Of a DNA stretch of 64,000 bases, positions 1-11,485 are shown piece by piece. The stretch spans positions 1 through 64,000 of the forward strand of contig JASAND010020162.1 of NCBI GenBank assembly GCA_030248195.1. The letters run 5' to 3'. The first letter of the stretch is position 1. Each line of letters starts with the position of its first letter. The stretch is from Trissonchulus latispiculum. Lineage: Eukaryota > Nematoda > Enoplea > Enoplida > Ironidae. Position numbers and translations under genes: made by a program. The notes below the pieces were generated by a model, which had not been told where the DNA came from, ran no database searches, and worked only from the letters and a program-made list of their open reading frames with translations.

Positions 1-107
1 AGTCTGCCTCTTGCGTTACATATATACATTAAATTACATTAAATTAAAATTTCAGAATTTCCTTTGTCCACTTCTTAACCCTCCCTTACTATGTAGTATA
101 ATGATAG

Positions 108-587
108 CAAGAGTGCATAATTGCACTATATATTAGAAGAAGAGTAAGCCACTAGGAGGGCTCCTTTTCTTGGCATTGCGTAACGGTGCTCCGACTACAC
201 ATTAGCGAATGTTCTCCCGTTTGGGGGGAGCCGACAAGCATACCCCCTCCCCGTTTGGAGGGGGGTATGCAATAGGGAGTCCCCGTTGGTGGAAAAGGGG
301 GCAGAGGAGGTCCCCGTTTGGGGGGGCTGGCCAAGTCAGGATGAAATTGGCTGAATTAGATTGGCTGCTGGCGACCCCCCCACCAAACGGGGACCTCCTT
401 TCTGCTACCCCCCCCCCCCCGACCAAACGGAGGGGGGGTATGCTTTGTCGAAGAGAACTACCCCCCCCCCAAATTGGGGAACATTCGCGTGCCACGGTGG
501 TCGGAGCACTACATAAGTAATGCCAAGAAGAGGAGCCCTCTAGTGGCATACTCTTCTTCTTATATATAGTGCAATTATGCACTCTTG
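108..587. mobile_element. MITE with long TIRs, family M1, copy 1
   Basis: Non-autonomous inverted-repeat element. The ends read CAAGAGTGCATAATTGCACT and its complement, and inverted similarity continues for about 85 bp, including a shared block at the inner edge (GGTGCTCCGAC). The interior is filled with the word CCCCGTTTGG in both orientations, about six times, within G- and C-runs. A second copy lies at 59631-60119 and a decayed piece at 36370-36625. ATA occurs on both sides, one base out of register, so no clean target duplication can be claimed. The superfamily is unassigned. Open frames here are shadows of the G/C-runs. Confidence 0.8.
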
Positions 588-1696
588 ATATTAGTATATA
601 TTTTATATTATTTGAAATTTTTGAAACTTTTACAATTCAGTTCATCATAATCATCATCATCATTTATGCTTGTAAGCTATGCACTAAAGGTTAACTTTTT
701 GGTCTAACCTCATTTTCAGATCTAGGACTGTCCGCAATAAATTCCCAGGGCTGAGCAATTATTTTCCATTCAAATGGTTTTCTCAAACCTCGCTGTTTGA
801 TCAGAAACCAGGCATAGATCCGAAGAATACAGTAGGTCAGTGCGTAGCGAACAGGACCTGAAATAAGCAGTAATTAAGTTGTATGACTAAAAATTAAATT
901 CGATTGAAATTATTAATTCGATTCGATTAAAAATTCAATTCAAAATTCGAATGTTTTTGAAATCATAGTGTCGGAAAAAGGTTGAATATGATATCTTGGT
1001 GCCGCTAAGCTAATTAAAATTAATCTCCTTCTATGCACTAGTATCTCTGTACACTTTGTTTGGAGACCGTTATTGTTTTTTATACATGCTTCATGTGTAG
1101 CATAATATGCATTTATTATAGAATCTTACTAAACACTCTTACTGCAAATACATCTTACTATAAAAATGGCTGTAGCTAAGTCCAATTGCTTGAACTGAAG
1201 GAGAAGTTAGAATTAAAATTATTAGAACTATTAGAATTTTTACTCTATTTCTAGAATCATACATCAATGCTGGAACTAATCCAAGTCTAAACAAATCTAA
1301 GTTAGACAATTTTTGTTTTCACAATTTCGTTGAGTTGACAAATTGATTTCTCTTTCTTTGTACTAAATTCTAAAATAAATGAGGATATTGAAATAAATTT
1401 AATTAATCGAAATGAAGATAGTCCTTACCTAATTTAAAAATCAACAAAAGCAGCAAGCCAATCATAGCTCAACAAAGTTCCCTGAAATTAACATTTTATT
1501 TACAAAACTGCTACAATTCAACGAATTAAATTTACCAGTATACCCTGGGCTCAACTAAATAAAGTTTGGAAATGTGAGGATTATCCGAAAAAATGTGAAT
1601 GCAAAATAATGAAAATTATAAAACGGAAATGAAAATACAGAATCTGAATGGAACAATTAGTAAAGAAAGAAAGAATGAAACTAAGTTCCCTTTAGC
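588..1696. other. AT-rich stretch, nothing recognised
   Basis: AT-rich DNA with short simple repeats (CAT runs near 640-665) and many stops in all frames. I see no exon, RNA gene or element with clear ends. Confidence 0.5.
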
Positions 1697-2164
1697 CAGA
1701 GTTGGAAGTGGGTACCATTTTGGTGACCGGCCTGCCTTGCGGCCCGCAGTCAACTGATGCATGCCAGCTAACCGCAAAATTTTCAAGTGCAATAATAGTG
1801 CAATGCTATTAGAATAAGCACTGGTTTATTGAAGCCTAACATCATTTTGGTAAAATATCAGCGACAAGCGTGAACTCCGAACGGTTGAAATTAGTGTAAT
1901 AATCTAGTTTCGCTGTGTGCTGATGTGGCTCAGTGGTAGAGCGTTCTACTCAAGATCCAAATCTTGATGGCTCAATCCCAGCCCTCCAGATTCTTCTTAA
2001 CTTCTTTCAATCCCGATTTCAACCTTTCACATTTTAATGATTCTGTACTATTTTTGTATCAGAAAATCTGATCTTAATTTTTATAGGCTTTTACAGAAAG
2101 TCTTTGGAAAATTGTTCCAATTTTTCTTAGAGATGAGAGTACCCTCTGCCCACTTCCAACTCTG
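1697..2164. mobile_element. hAT-like non-autonomous element
   Basis: The outer 16 bp are a perfect inverted repeat, CAGAGTTGGAAGTGGG at 1697 and its complement ending at 2164. The CAGAG start fits hAT-type ends. The flanking 8 bases do not match each other (CCTTTAGC and CATACAAC), so the hAT assignment is unproven. A tRNA-like segment lies inside. Confidence 0.55.
1922..1996 (+). repeat. tRNA-like segment (pseudo-tRNA)
   Basis: An A-box-like TGGCTCAGTGG is followed about 45 nt later by a B-box-like GGCTCAATCCC, as in RNA polymerase III tRNA promoters. I could not pair an acceptor stem, and the B box departs from consensus, so this is a tRNA-derived fragment and not a working tRNA gene. It lies inside the inverted-repeat element 1697-2164. 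Confidence 0.4.
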
Positions 2165-2894
2165 CATACAACTGAAAGTCCGAAAATTTGGTTTAAGTTT
2201 GCCGTAAGCTGATCTTCAACTATTCTAAACGCCTGTGGTGCACTCCAAGGTTAATTACTCTGCTTGGTCGGACCAAAATATTTGACAGAATACTTGTTCA
2301 TTTTCAACTCTCAGTAGGCAATGTTTCCAAAAATCAGTGCTCAACCATAAACCAGAAACCTCAGTAAAAATTAAGTAATGCAAAACTAGGAATAGCAAAC
2401 GCTGCAATCAGCTGCATAAAATTGATAACAAAACAGCCAAACTGTCAAACCTGTGACAGAAACAAGTTTGGAATAGGCATTAGCGTAAATTGTGGAGTAC
2501 AGGTGAACTTAAACACAAGCTTTCTCATGTAAAATATTTCATCAATTTGTCAAGAAAACCAAAGATAAGACACAATTTTTAACCGATTTCTTTGTAAAAA
2601 TATGTCAGATTGACTGTTAAAAGCTAAAGTTAAAAAACTGAAATTTGCCAATTGCTGGACGATTATATAAATAACTTAAAAATTACACGAATTAAAGTTG
2701 TTGAAATGAAAATGTTCAACAATTGCAACTCTGTGTTCGAAAATGATTGCAGGAAGTTGGAAACCCTGAAAACTGGTGCCAATAGTGTGTGCTGCATACC
2801 GTTTTGAGAGTTTTCAGTAGAATATTTTCTACGTTTTCTTCATCATGTTATTTTGATCGTCAGGAGTCTATTCAAGAAATATCTGGTCAAAACT
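2165..2894. other. AT-rich stretch, nothing recognised
   Basis: No coding signal, inverted repeat or RNA gene recognised between the hAT-like element and the first SINE copy. Confidence 0.5.
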
Positions 2895-2901
2895 GTCAAA
2901 G

Positions 2902-3200
2902 CCTCGACACATGTAGCGCTTCTACCAGGGCTGGTGGACCAAGAAGAAAACAAGGACAAGCCCGAAACGGGAGGCGTCAAGGCACCATCGTACCCACGAA
3001 GCCAGGACATTAGAAGAGAAAAAAAGGAGGAAGGTTCAGCTGTTTGACTCACCATTGAAAGGAAACAATTGGCCCAGCCGGGGTTCGAACCACAGCCCTC
3101 CTGATCCCCGGACAGACGCGCTAACCCACTACACCACAGGGCCATCAGCTGAACTCCCATGACAGGCTTATCAATCTTTCCTATGCCAGCTTCCCTTACA
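2902..3200 (-). repeat. tRNA-derived SINE, copy a
   Basis: Read on the minus strand, a tRNA-like core (about 3143 down to 3071) has A box TGGTGTAGTGG and B box GGTTCGAACCC. Its 7-bp acceptor stem (GGCCCTG with CTGGGCC) pairs at six of seven positions, but the anticodon and T stems are degenerate. Two modules are shared with copies b and c: a 5' leader of about 55 nt (plus-strand 3144-3200), and a distal block at 2902-2943 that recurs at 4738-4779. Open frames here are by-products of the repeat. Confidence 0.65.
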
Positions 3201-3215
3201 TATTTCGACGCATTG

Positions 3216-3770
3216 GGCCTATTTCTTTAAAGAAATGGTCCGATTAAACGGATTAAAAATCAGCCGGATTAAAATTTTAATTGCTATTTCTTTAATGCAG
3301 GAGTAAACGGATTAAATGGATTAAAATTAACTCGTTTAATCCGACCATTTTTAATCCGCGGATTAAACTAGTTGATTTTAATCCATTTAATCCGTCATTA
3401 AAGAAACAGCGATTAAAAATTTTAATCCGCCAACTTTTAATCCGTTTAATCCGCGTAGTTGCATGAGGATTAAAAGTTAGCTGAAAATGCAGGCGGAGGA
3501 TTAAACGGATTAAAATTAATCTTTAACGAAACAGCGATTAAGCAGGTCGGATTAAAATTAACTCGTTGAGTTTTTATCCGAAGTGTAAATAAAGAAACAG
3601 GATTAGATTAAAATTTTAATCCTAGTTGCATTAAAGAAATAGGGTTAAATTTAATCCGTTTAACTCGTTTAACTAGCTGGATTAAATTTTAATCCGTTTA
3701 ATCCGAGGTGCTGTGTCTTTAATGCGGATTAATTTTAATCTAATCCGTTTAATCTTTAAAAAAATAGGGC
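3216..3770. mobile_element. Inverted-repeat element built of GGATTAAA words
   Basis: The ends are inverted (GGCCTATTTCTTTAAAG at 3216; complement of GCCCTATTTTTTTAAAG at the right end), flanked by the 5-bp direct repeat CATTG at 3211-3215 and 3771-3775. The interior is almost wholly the word GGATTAAA / TTTAATCC in both orientations, often as CGGATTAAA. No coding capacity. The superfamily is unknown; a 5-bp duplication excludes simple hAT, Harbinger or mariner assignment. Confidence 0.7.
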
Positions 3771-3775
3771 CATTG

Positions 3776-4407
3776 AGTATTTGACTTGCCGAAATTTATC
3801 CAGTTTCGTTGCATAGAGATGTGGTTAAGACTAGTAGTCATCTAAGATAGGAGACAATTTCGGGATCTCGTGTGCTTCGCTTTGGAGCTCACTGCCGTAT
3901 CCATTTATTTTTGACCTATAGATTAAAAAGCTTGCGTGGAGGCAACTATAGTTCAATGAAATGATAAATTAGATCTAAGCTAATGTCCAAAAAATTATTT
4001 AAATATTTGGTCAGGAACCTTAACCAAATATTTTGACAAAATCTAGGTCATACGCAAAAAAACAAAAAATACGAAAAACCTCGTACCAGTAAAGCTTGCA
4101 GCAAAAAGTTTTGACAAAATCTGAGTGATAATACATAAAACCAAAAACGAGAAAATCTAACACTTGAAATTTTTCAATGTCTGATTTTTGAATTCATCAG
4201 TCTTCGGTATGATCCAATGAGCACTTTATAGTATGTAACTTGTCAAAACAAATCACTTATGGTGGGGGTATTAAAGCAAATGAGACCTCACAGGTCAATA
4301 TAAATACTGCCAAGCATGTTAGACTGTTAAATTCCTGGAATCACAGATTTCTATAAATCCGCTCCACAAGGTTACTGGAAACGTAAAAAAGGTACTCCAC
4401 AAAAGTG
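3776..4407. other. No gene recognised
   Basis: AT-rich DNA between two repeats; stops in all frames and no recognised element ends. Confidence 0.45.
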
Positions 4408-4545
4408 AAAGTAAAGAACTAGTCCCGCCGGGGATCGAACCACGGCACTTACTCCGGAGACAGACATGCTACCGCTACACCACAGGGCCATCAGCTGGGA
4501 ACCCATTGCAGGCTTATCAATCTTTCCTATGCTTGCTTCCCTTAC
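4408..4545 (-). repeat. tRNA-derived SINE, copy b (partial)
   Basis: It shares the tRNA-like core (B box GGTTCGATCCC on the minus strand, A box TGGTGTAGCGG) and the leader block with copies a and c, but lacks the distal block. Between copies b and c lies a second tRNA-like stretch (about 4590-4665, minus strand, B-box-like GTTCGATTCC), possibly another tRNA-derived head. Confidence 0.6.
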
Positions 4546-4737
4546 ATCTCCCCCGGGTTTCGATTAAGACGCGTCCCGCGGCTTACTCAACTCGGAATCG
4601 AACTGAGAGCGCATCCAGCGCAGGCATTCTGAGCCGAAGGGATCCATGCTCCACGTTACAGACCCCTTTAGATCCAACCAACCAGAAGCAACTACTAGGA
4701 GACCGGAAACAGGAGTCCAATCTGGGTCCTGAGGCAG

Positions 4738-5030
4738 CCTCGACACATGTAGCGCTTCTACCAGGGCTGGTGGACCAAGAAAAAACCGAGGACAAGCCCG
4801 AACGTGGAGCGTCAGGCACCGTTGTACCCACGAAACCAGGATCTAGAAGAGAGAAGGGAAGAGGGAGGTTCAGCTTTTCACTTACCATTGAAAGTAAAGA
4901 ATTAGTCCCGCCGGGGATCGAACCACGGCCCTTCTGACTCCGGAGACAGACACGCTACCACTACACCACAGGGCCATCAGCTGAACTCCCATTGCAGGCT
5001 TATCAATCTTTCTTATGCCTGCTTCCCTTT
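4738..5030 (-). repeat. tRNA-derived SINE, copy c
   Basis: It carries every module seen in copy a: the distal block 4738-4779, a middle segment, the tRNA-like core near 4905-4975 (B box GGTTCGATCCC on the minus strand) and the leader block 4976-5030. Orientation is the same as copies a and b. Confidence 0.65.
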
Positions 5031-5748
5031 CAGGTTTAACCCGGAAGGTAACGGCAGAAGTAAAATAAGAACAATTGCTGAGTTTAGAGCGGGAGGTTCT
5101 AGATAATACAGTTGGTGTGCAACAGGACTACTGCGTTTATTGCTTCACACAGAATGAAATCTTTATCATGTTGATCATACTTTTGAACAAACGAGAACAG
5201 CAACAAGTAAATTCTGCACATACGAAGGGTGGCGATGTAGCTTAGAAAGGTGTGTAAACTTCAAAAGTGATGCTCATTTATTTTATATTCCATCTTGAGT
5301 TACCTACTTATATCGTTTGATTTAATTGTTTAATTGTCTCAATGAGTGTTCAGCAACTTAGTTTGGAAATATTAAGCAGCGACTATGACTGAATACTGTT
5401 ATCCATGTTGACATCAAACATTTGATCCAAACCCATAGGTTTGTAGCGGGACTTACAGATAATATCGCGACGCAAAATCTAACAGTTTCCGTCGAAAGAA
5501 ATGCTCAAACAGCTAACTCCAAAACTTGCAGGCTATTGCAAACTTATTGCTATTGGCTCACTGGAAAAATAGGACAAGTGGTCCGAATTTTAATATAATC
5601 TCCGCCTTCCATTGACGTCAAAATGTGAATGACGCTGATTTTAAAAGTTCTCATCAGTATCTCTCTTACAAATTCTGTTTGAATAGAAACGAGATTAAGC
5701 ATATAACCCATAAACAAAAATCTAATTTCCAGTAATTTGAAAACTAAC
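5031..5748. other. No gene recognised
   Basis: Nothing supported: no long frame, no inverted repeat, no RNA gene seen. Confidence 0.45.
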
Positions 5749-6073
5749 CAACCATAGATTTAAATGTCCGGTCCAATATCGTCAAATCCGTTTCATCGCT
5801 GAGCTTTAAAATTTGGAAAATGAGGTCTCCAAAATTTGCTGAGTATGAAAGTTCCTGAAGTCGATACCAAAAAGGCGCAGGTGCTTTGTTGAATTCATAA
5901 AAATACTCGCTTTCTGAAAACAAGTGTAACATTTTAATTATACGCTTGTAAATCGCGATATCTGGACATGCGGTCCAAAATGTTTCATGTGTAAAGTTTT
6001 GGCCCCAAAAACTGGATGATGGGCAACCAAAGACCTTTACTGGGGTGCTGTGCGCTTGAAGCTGGATACGCAA
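5749..6073 (-). CDS. Candidate internal exon, unknown protein
   Basis: A minus-strand frame of about 109 codons lies in an otherwise ORF-poor stretch and has a balanced composition, including the segment APAPFWYRLQELSYSANFGD. Possible acceptors (CCAG near the segment HSTPVKV) sit at its 5' side, and a GTTAGT donor follows FKSMV at its 3' side. I do not recognise the family and found no neighbouring exon with a matching phase. It could be an exon of a gene running off to the left, or a decayed transposon fragment. Confidence 0.25.
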
Positions 6074-6099
6074 CCTAGACTTGGAGATAGTTCCAAGCC

Positions 6100-7185
6100 T
6101 ACCTCGACAAGCCTCGCCAATTAGATTACACCAAATATTTCGTGAAACTTAACTCACTCTCAACTAAGTTACCCCAAACCTAGACCTTAGGTTCACTACT
6201 TACCCAACTAAACAACTAAAACTTAGCTACAAAACACAAGGCCATGTGGCCGTACTATAACATTTAATATAAGGGAAAGGGGTGGCAAATTATAAATGAG
6301 TTGGACAAGTACTTACAGTTTACAGGAAACTCCAGGCAACAGAGAAACACAGAACTTGGCAGAGAATTGGATCATAAAAATATAGCAGATAGACGTATAC
6401 AATGCCTCGATAGTAATTCTTGGGTGTCCCTCACCCAACCTATCATCAGATTGGGAGGCCTTTTACTCGCCTAACCCGACTTTCAAAGGCACGAAGGGAC
6501 CCCAAGTGAACCCAAGATAGATCAAAGGCATAAATTTTAAAAAGCAATACGGAGAATTAGACCGACCGGCCACGTTGAAAGCAAGACATAGACTGACTGA
6601 AAAATCACTGGAGGCAGCCATAGTGATTACGAAATCACGTGACATGCCTCCAGCCAATAGAATTTTAAGAAACTTTTGAGAGAGAAATTTAGGCGTTACC
6701 AAGGAAAAGCATGTTCTATCTTTGCACAAATACTAACAATTACAATATTTCAACCACAAATTATGGGGTAACGGGGCATTTTTGGCGAAAACAAGATACA
6801 TAAACTAGGATTAATTTTGAACTAAGAATCTTTTTAAATAATAGCGAAATATGACAGTAGGGCATCTCCGCCCTACTGTACACATGCCCACTGTAAAGCA
6901 TTCGTTATTGTGCTTTGCATTTTGAGCTTGATGATAATTATGACCGAGTTTAATTTTTAGAGCAACAGAAATTTGGTTTGTGGTGAAAAAAGAAGCCATC
7001 CGAGAAACCAATCGAAAGCAGATAACATTGATAGCGTCACTTTTTCACAGGTATATCCATACTTTATGCAATTAACCATTAAAAATGGAAGTTAGATGTC
7101 AACAGTACAAACATATGGAAGATGGTCTCTTGTAGCTATCATGGGTCTGTCACGTTAAACTCCACCACGAGTGCAGAAGGTTTCC
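6100..7185. other. No gene recognised
   Basis: Frames present (for example 6463-6729 minus, 6811-7011 minus) have no recognisable motif or splice context. Confidence 0.4.
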
Positions 7186-8160
7186 GGAAAGTTGACAATT
7201 TGTCTAGAAATATTTCGAGACAAGTTGACAACTTTCTAGACATTTTGTCGTGAAGCATTTTAACTTTCGAGACATTTACGAAATATTTCTAGAAACATTA
7301 CGCAATTGTCTAGAAAGTTCTATAAGCATTTCGAGACATTTAAAAATATTTCTAGACTTTTGAAACTATTTCTAGTAAATGGTAAGAAATAAGTCTCGAA
7401 AGATTAAAATGTCTAGAAACATTATCTAGAAATATGAAAATGTCTCTAAATGTGAAAAATATCTAGAAACATTGTCTAGAAACACGAAAATGTCTCGAAA
7501 TGTGAAAAATGTCTAGAAACATTGTCTAGAAACATGAAAATGTCTCGAAATGTGAAAAATATCTAGAAACATTGTCTAGAAACATGAAAATGTCTCGAAA
7601 TATGAAAAATGTCTAGAAACATTGTCTAGAAACATGAAAATGTCTCGAAATATGAATAATGTCTAGAAACATTGTCTAGAAACATGAAAATGTCTCGAAA
7701 TATGAAAAATGTCTAGAAACATTGTATAGAAACATGAAAATGACTCGTAATGTGAAAAATGACTGGAAACATTGTCTATGTAGAAACACGAAAATGTCGC
7801 TAAATGTGAAAAATGTCTAGAAACATTGTATAGAAACATGAAAATGTCTCGAAATGTGAAAAATGTCTAGAAACATTGTATAAAAACATGAAAATGTCTC
7901 GAAATGTGAAAATATCTAGAAACATTGTCTAGAAACATGAAAATGTTACGAAATGTGAAAAATGTCTAGAAACATTGTGTAGAAACATGAAAATGTCTCG
8001 AAATGTGAAATATATATAGAAAAATTGTATAAAAACATGAAAATGTCTAGAAATGTGAAAAATGTCTAGAAACATTGTCTAGAAACATGAAAATGTCTCA
8101 AAATGTGAAAAATGTCTAGAAATATTGTTTAGAAACATGAAAATGTCTGGAAATACGATT
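7186..8160. repeat. 50-bp minisatellite rich in TCTAGA
   Basis: From about 7400 the sequence is a tandem array with a 50-bp period. Each unit carries AATGTCTAGAAACATTG, then TCTAGAAACATGAAAATG, then TCTCGAAATGTGAAA. About 15 units are present with point differences; one carries a small insertion (7770-7795). The proximal 200 bp hold diverged forms of the same words. The palindrome TCTAGA occurs about twice per unit. It is non-coding and not a CRISPR array, since nothing between repeats is unique. Confidence 0.9.
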
Positions 8161-8590
8161 TTTTCTAAATCTGTCTCATAAAATAGTCTCTGAACTTTCA
8201 CAACAAAAGGCTCAGGTCTGGGGGGGGGGGGAGCGTAGTGTTATTGGATTGGTTGTCCAGATTAGGCTACCAAAGATTTGACGTCGAAAAACATGCTATT
8301 TCATATTATTTGTTCACGAGTTTATTGAGCCTAGGACTCAAACCCACCAAAACGACCAAATCTGCCCCCGCCCTCCAGATTTTTTCTTTTTTTTCTCCGA
8401 GTTTCAGTCAGTAGTGAGAATGCTGGTTATTAAGATGACTTGTTGCGATGCGACCTGTTTATAATCACTTTTTAATGATAAATTTACATCATGATTGAAT
8501 GTTTTTTACCATTAGAAACGGCTGAAAATGCGATTTTTGGCATAAAAATGGAAAAATTTTTTGGGGGAGGGATGGTGGTGGGTCTCCAGA

Positions 8591-9057
8591 GGCATAGGTG
8601 TACCTTGAGAAAACGTTGGGGGAGGGGGTAGCCGAAATTAGGGTGGGTGGGGTCAGCCGTTTTGAGGTGGGGTGGGGTCCGGAAAAATCGAATTTGGGGG
8701 GAGGGGTGAAAAATTTTTTGGTCAAAAATTTAGAAAAAATTCGCCAAATTTGCTAAAAAAGCGTTATTTCCAACCAAAAATCAACAATATTTCTTCATTT
8801 TTGCTCATTTGTTCGAAAAAACTTGGATTTTTTGCAGAAATTATGAATTTTTCCAAAAAATTTCGAATTTTTACTAATTTTGAGCCAAAATTTTGAAATT
8901 TAGATGGTCGGTTCTGGCAAATTTGGGCGGCTAGGGTCTGGGATTTGGCAATTTGGGGGTAGGGTCTGCCTCCAAAATTTCTAGGGTGGAGTCGGGACTT
9001 GTCCATTTGGGAGGAGGGGGTCCCCCCCCACCCCCCCCCCCAGGTACACCTATGTCC
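8591..9057. mobile_element. G-rich MITE-like element
   Basis: Inverted ends GGCATAGGTGTACC (8591) and its near complement (ending 9057) bracket 467 bp with G- and C-runs and an AT-rich middle. A related end (GGCATAGGTGTA) occurs alone at about 9386. No target duplication could be fixed. Confidence 0.5.
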
Positions 9058-10365
9058 AGAGGGGGCCCCCAGAAAATGTTGGGGGGGGGAGCCTCCGCCC
9101 TCCCCCCCCAAATCTCCGTTGCACCTGGTTCAAATCACCTAAATCAATTAAATTTTGTTGCTGCTTTTTAATTCTCTAGCTACGTACCTATAAATGCAGC
9201 CCGTTGCGTTATGTATAATTGCTTAATTTTTTAACTTTTTGAGCGGATATGGTGAAGCTTCACCAATTTTTGCCGTAAACTTGAGTTTTCAATTTTCACT
9301 TATAAAGAAACGTCTTCAGTCTTCTAAAACACCGCGAAATAATGTATATAATATTACCAATAAACACGTATATCATAGGGCCAGGGCATAGGTGTAAGGT
9401 GGGGGGAGAGGTTGGGGGGGGGTAGCCCCCCAAGCCTTTTTTCAACCCTCCCCCTAAACTTTTTGGTTGGGACGTCCCCCCCCCAACTGGGGGGGGGGGG
9501 GGTAGTCACGCCGAAGGCGCGAAAAATGGCCAAAAATTGGGTATTTTTAGGGTAAATTTTGAAACAATTTTCAAAAATGTCGAAATTTTTGGCTTGAACT
9601 GTTCATTATTATTGAACTGTTCGTTATGTTATGAACAGTTCATCATTTTTGTTCCTAAAGTGCCTCAGTCTCTATTTCAAATTTTAAAAAAATTGCGCGC
9701 CTGCAGATATCTTTATTTCTCTCAATTTTCACTTTCTTAAAATTTTTTCTTTTTTTCTTCGTTTTTCATTTTCATTAAAAATTTTCACGCCAGGCGGCAT
9801 CGCTCTTCTATCTAAATTTTTAAAATTTTTCGCACCTGCACAGCTGTTATATCTCAGTTTTTAAACATTTCTGAGTCTGCGCCACTTGTCCACTTCACGT
9901 TTTAGAAATTTTCGCGTTTTTCGATGTGAATTTTTAATTTTCATCTGCAGAATTTTTGCATCTCTCAGTTTTAAACTTTTTGAAATTTACTATATATATG
10001 CATATTCCGGTAAACTTCAAAACTAAGCGTTCGTATTTCAAATGTTTTTTTAAGATTTCCGTTATAGTTTATTCATAATTTCAAAAAATTTTAAGGTCTC
10101 AGTTGCTGATTTTTCCATAACTTTTATCGAACGGTATTTAAAGGTTCCCACCACGGATTTTAGATATAAAATTTTTCAACTTCTGTGGGCTAAATTTTGT
10201 AGGCTCGACCTTTTCAAAATCCTAAGTGCGTCCCTGATTGAAGGTACAAATTTCTATGAATTCTATAAGTTTCTTAGGGGACTCCAGCCCCCTGATCTTG
10301 AGCTTAGCTTTTCTAGTTTATTCTATTTCCATTCGTATATTATAAATTGCTTTCTTATTTTCGGG
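9058..10365. other. Low-complexity DNA, no gene
   Basis: G-runs near 9405-9505, a hairpin CGCCGAAGGCG at 9509, then T-rich sequence with repeated AATTTTT words. The hairpin type recurs at 11930 and 20868. No coding signal. Confidence 0.45.
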
Positions 10366-11485
10366 TATAGCCATGGGGGGAAAAAACCCACCCCCTTTTT
10401 GGGGGGAAAAACCCACCCGCCTCCTGGACCATGGGTTGGAGTTGGAGCTATGAGCTCCAAAACATAGCAGCAGAAAGCGCGACTCTTTCTTACCTATGTG
10501 TGCAAAGATCAAGTCATTTGGTTCACTCCTGCTCATTTTATGACATTTTGAAAATGACACCTACTTTTTGGTCCAACCATGCCAAAATTTTGCAAAAGTT
10601 TGGACCCATGTAACTTTTGACTGGGTTGGGCTAGGAAAGTTTTGCAAATATCTGCAATGATGGCAAGTCTTCCTCTTTGCACACAGCCAGAATTAGATCG
10701 ATCCGATGCACCGTTGGTCTGGCACATTGCCAAATGTGGCGGGGAAAAAAACCCACTTTGGGGGGAAAAAAACCCACCCAATTTTTTTTGAAAAATTTTT
10801 TAACAGCCAAGCAGGGAAACAATTTGACACTATGGCACGGTACTATCGAGGACGCTGCATCATTCTATGGCGTCAGATTTGGATAATTTTACTTCCCTGG
10901 CTAGCTAGGGGCCAAAACCCCTGAAAGCACCACTTCGGCACTGGAGGACCCAACCCAGGACAGGTCCAATTGTGGGTTTTAACAGCCAATTGAACGTAAA
11001 AAACCATTCTCTACACGATAGACTAATAAGTTTTATCAAATTACATCGTTTTTAGCATTTTTCAAAAATTGCCCTATGTTTATGTGTTAAACTTTATGAA
11101 ACCTGTATATACGTTTGATGCTGCATTTTCAATGGCACATGAAATCTCAAAAAAAGGTACTTAGATCGGGTTTTTTGATTTATACTAGCTAAAAAAGAGT
11201 TGAATTTTACACCGGAAGTGTCAGAATAGCGCTACTACAATTTTTGAGACCTGTGAGGGGTGGGTTTTTTCCCCCCATTTGGGTTTTTTCCCCCATTGGG
11301 TTTTTTCCCCCGCTACTTTTTGCATTATACAGGCCTAACGGTACAACATAGAGAAGTGCAAATGGGCTTAAAAGAAAGATCTAAGTACGCCAAGTACGAT
11401 GGTATATAAAGTTCTCATATAGCTCGTATAATAAAAAAGTTCCAGCCAAAATCCGAAAATGTGGGTTTTTTCCCCCATGGCTATA
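10366..11485. mobile_element. Inverted-repeat element with GGGTTTTTTCCCCC words
   Basis: The termini are TATAGCCATGGGGG and its complement, with inverted similarity of about 25 bp, enclosing about 1.1 kb. Words GGGGGAAAAAACCCAC or complement cluster near both ends (10376-10420, 10738-10780, 11260-11310, 11462-11477). The outermost TATA may include a TA duplication. No transposase is encoded. Confidence 0.65.

Noticed and set aside
1922..1996. Functional tRNA gene
   Set aside because: Acceptor stem does not pair and the B box is off consensus.
6463..6729. Minus-strand 88-codon frame
   Set aside because: No recognisable motif, no splice context, and length is within chance.
7186..8160. Possible CRISPR-like array
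   Set aside because: The whole 50-bp unit repeats, with no unique spacers, in a eukaryotic context.
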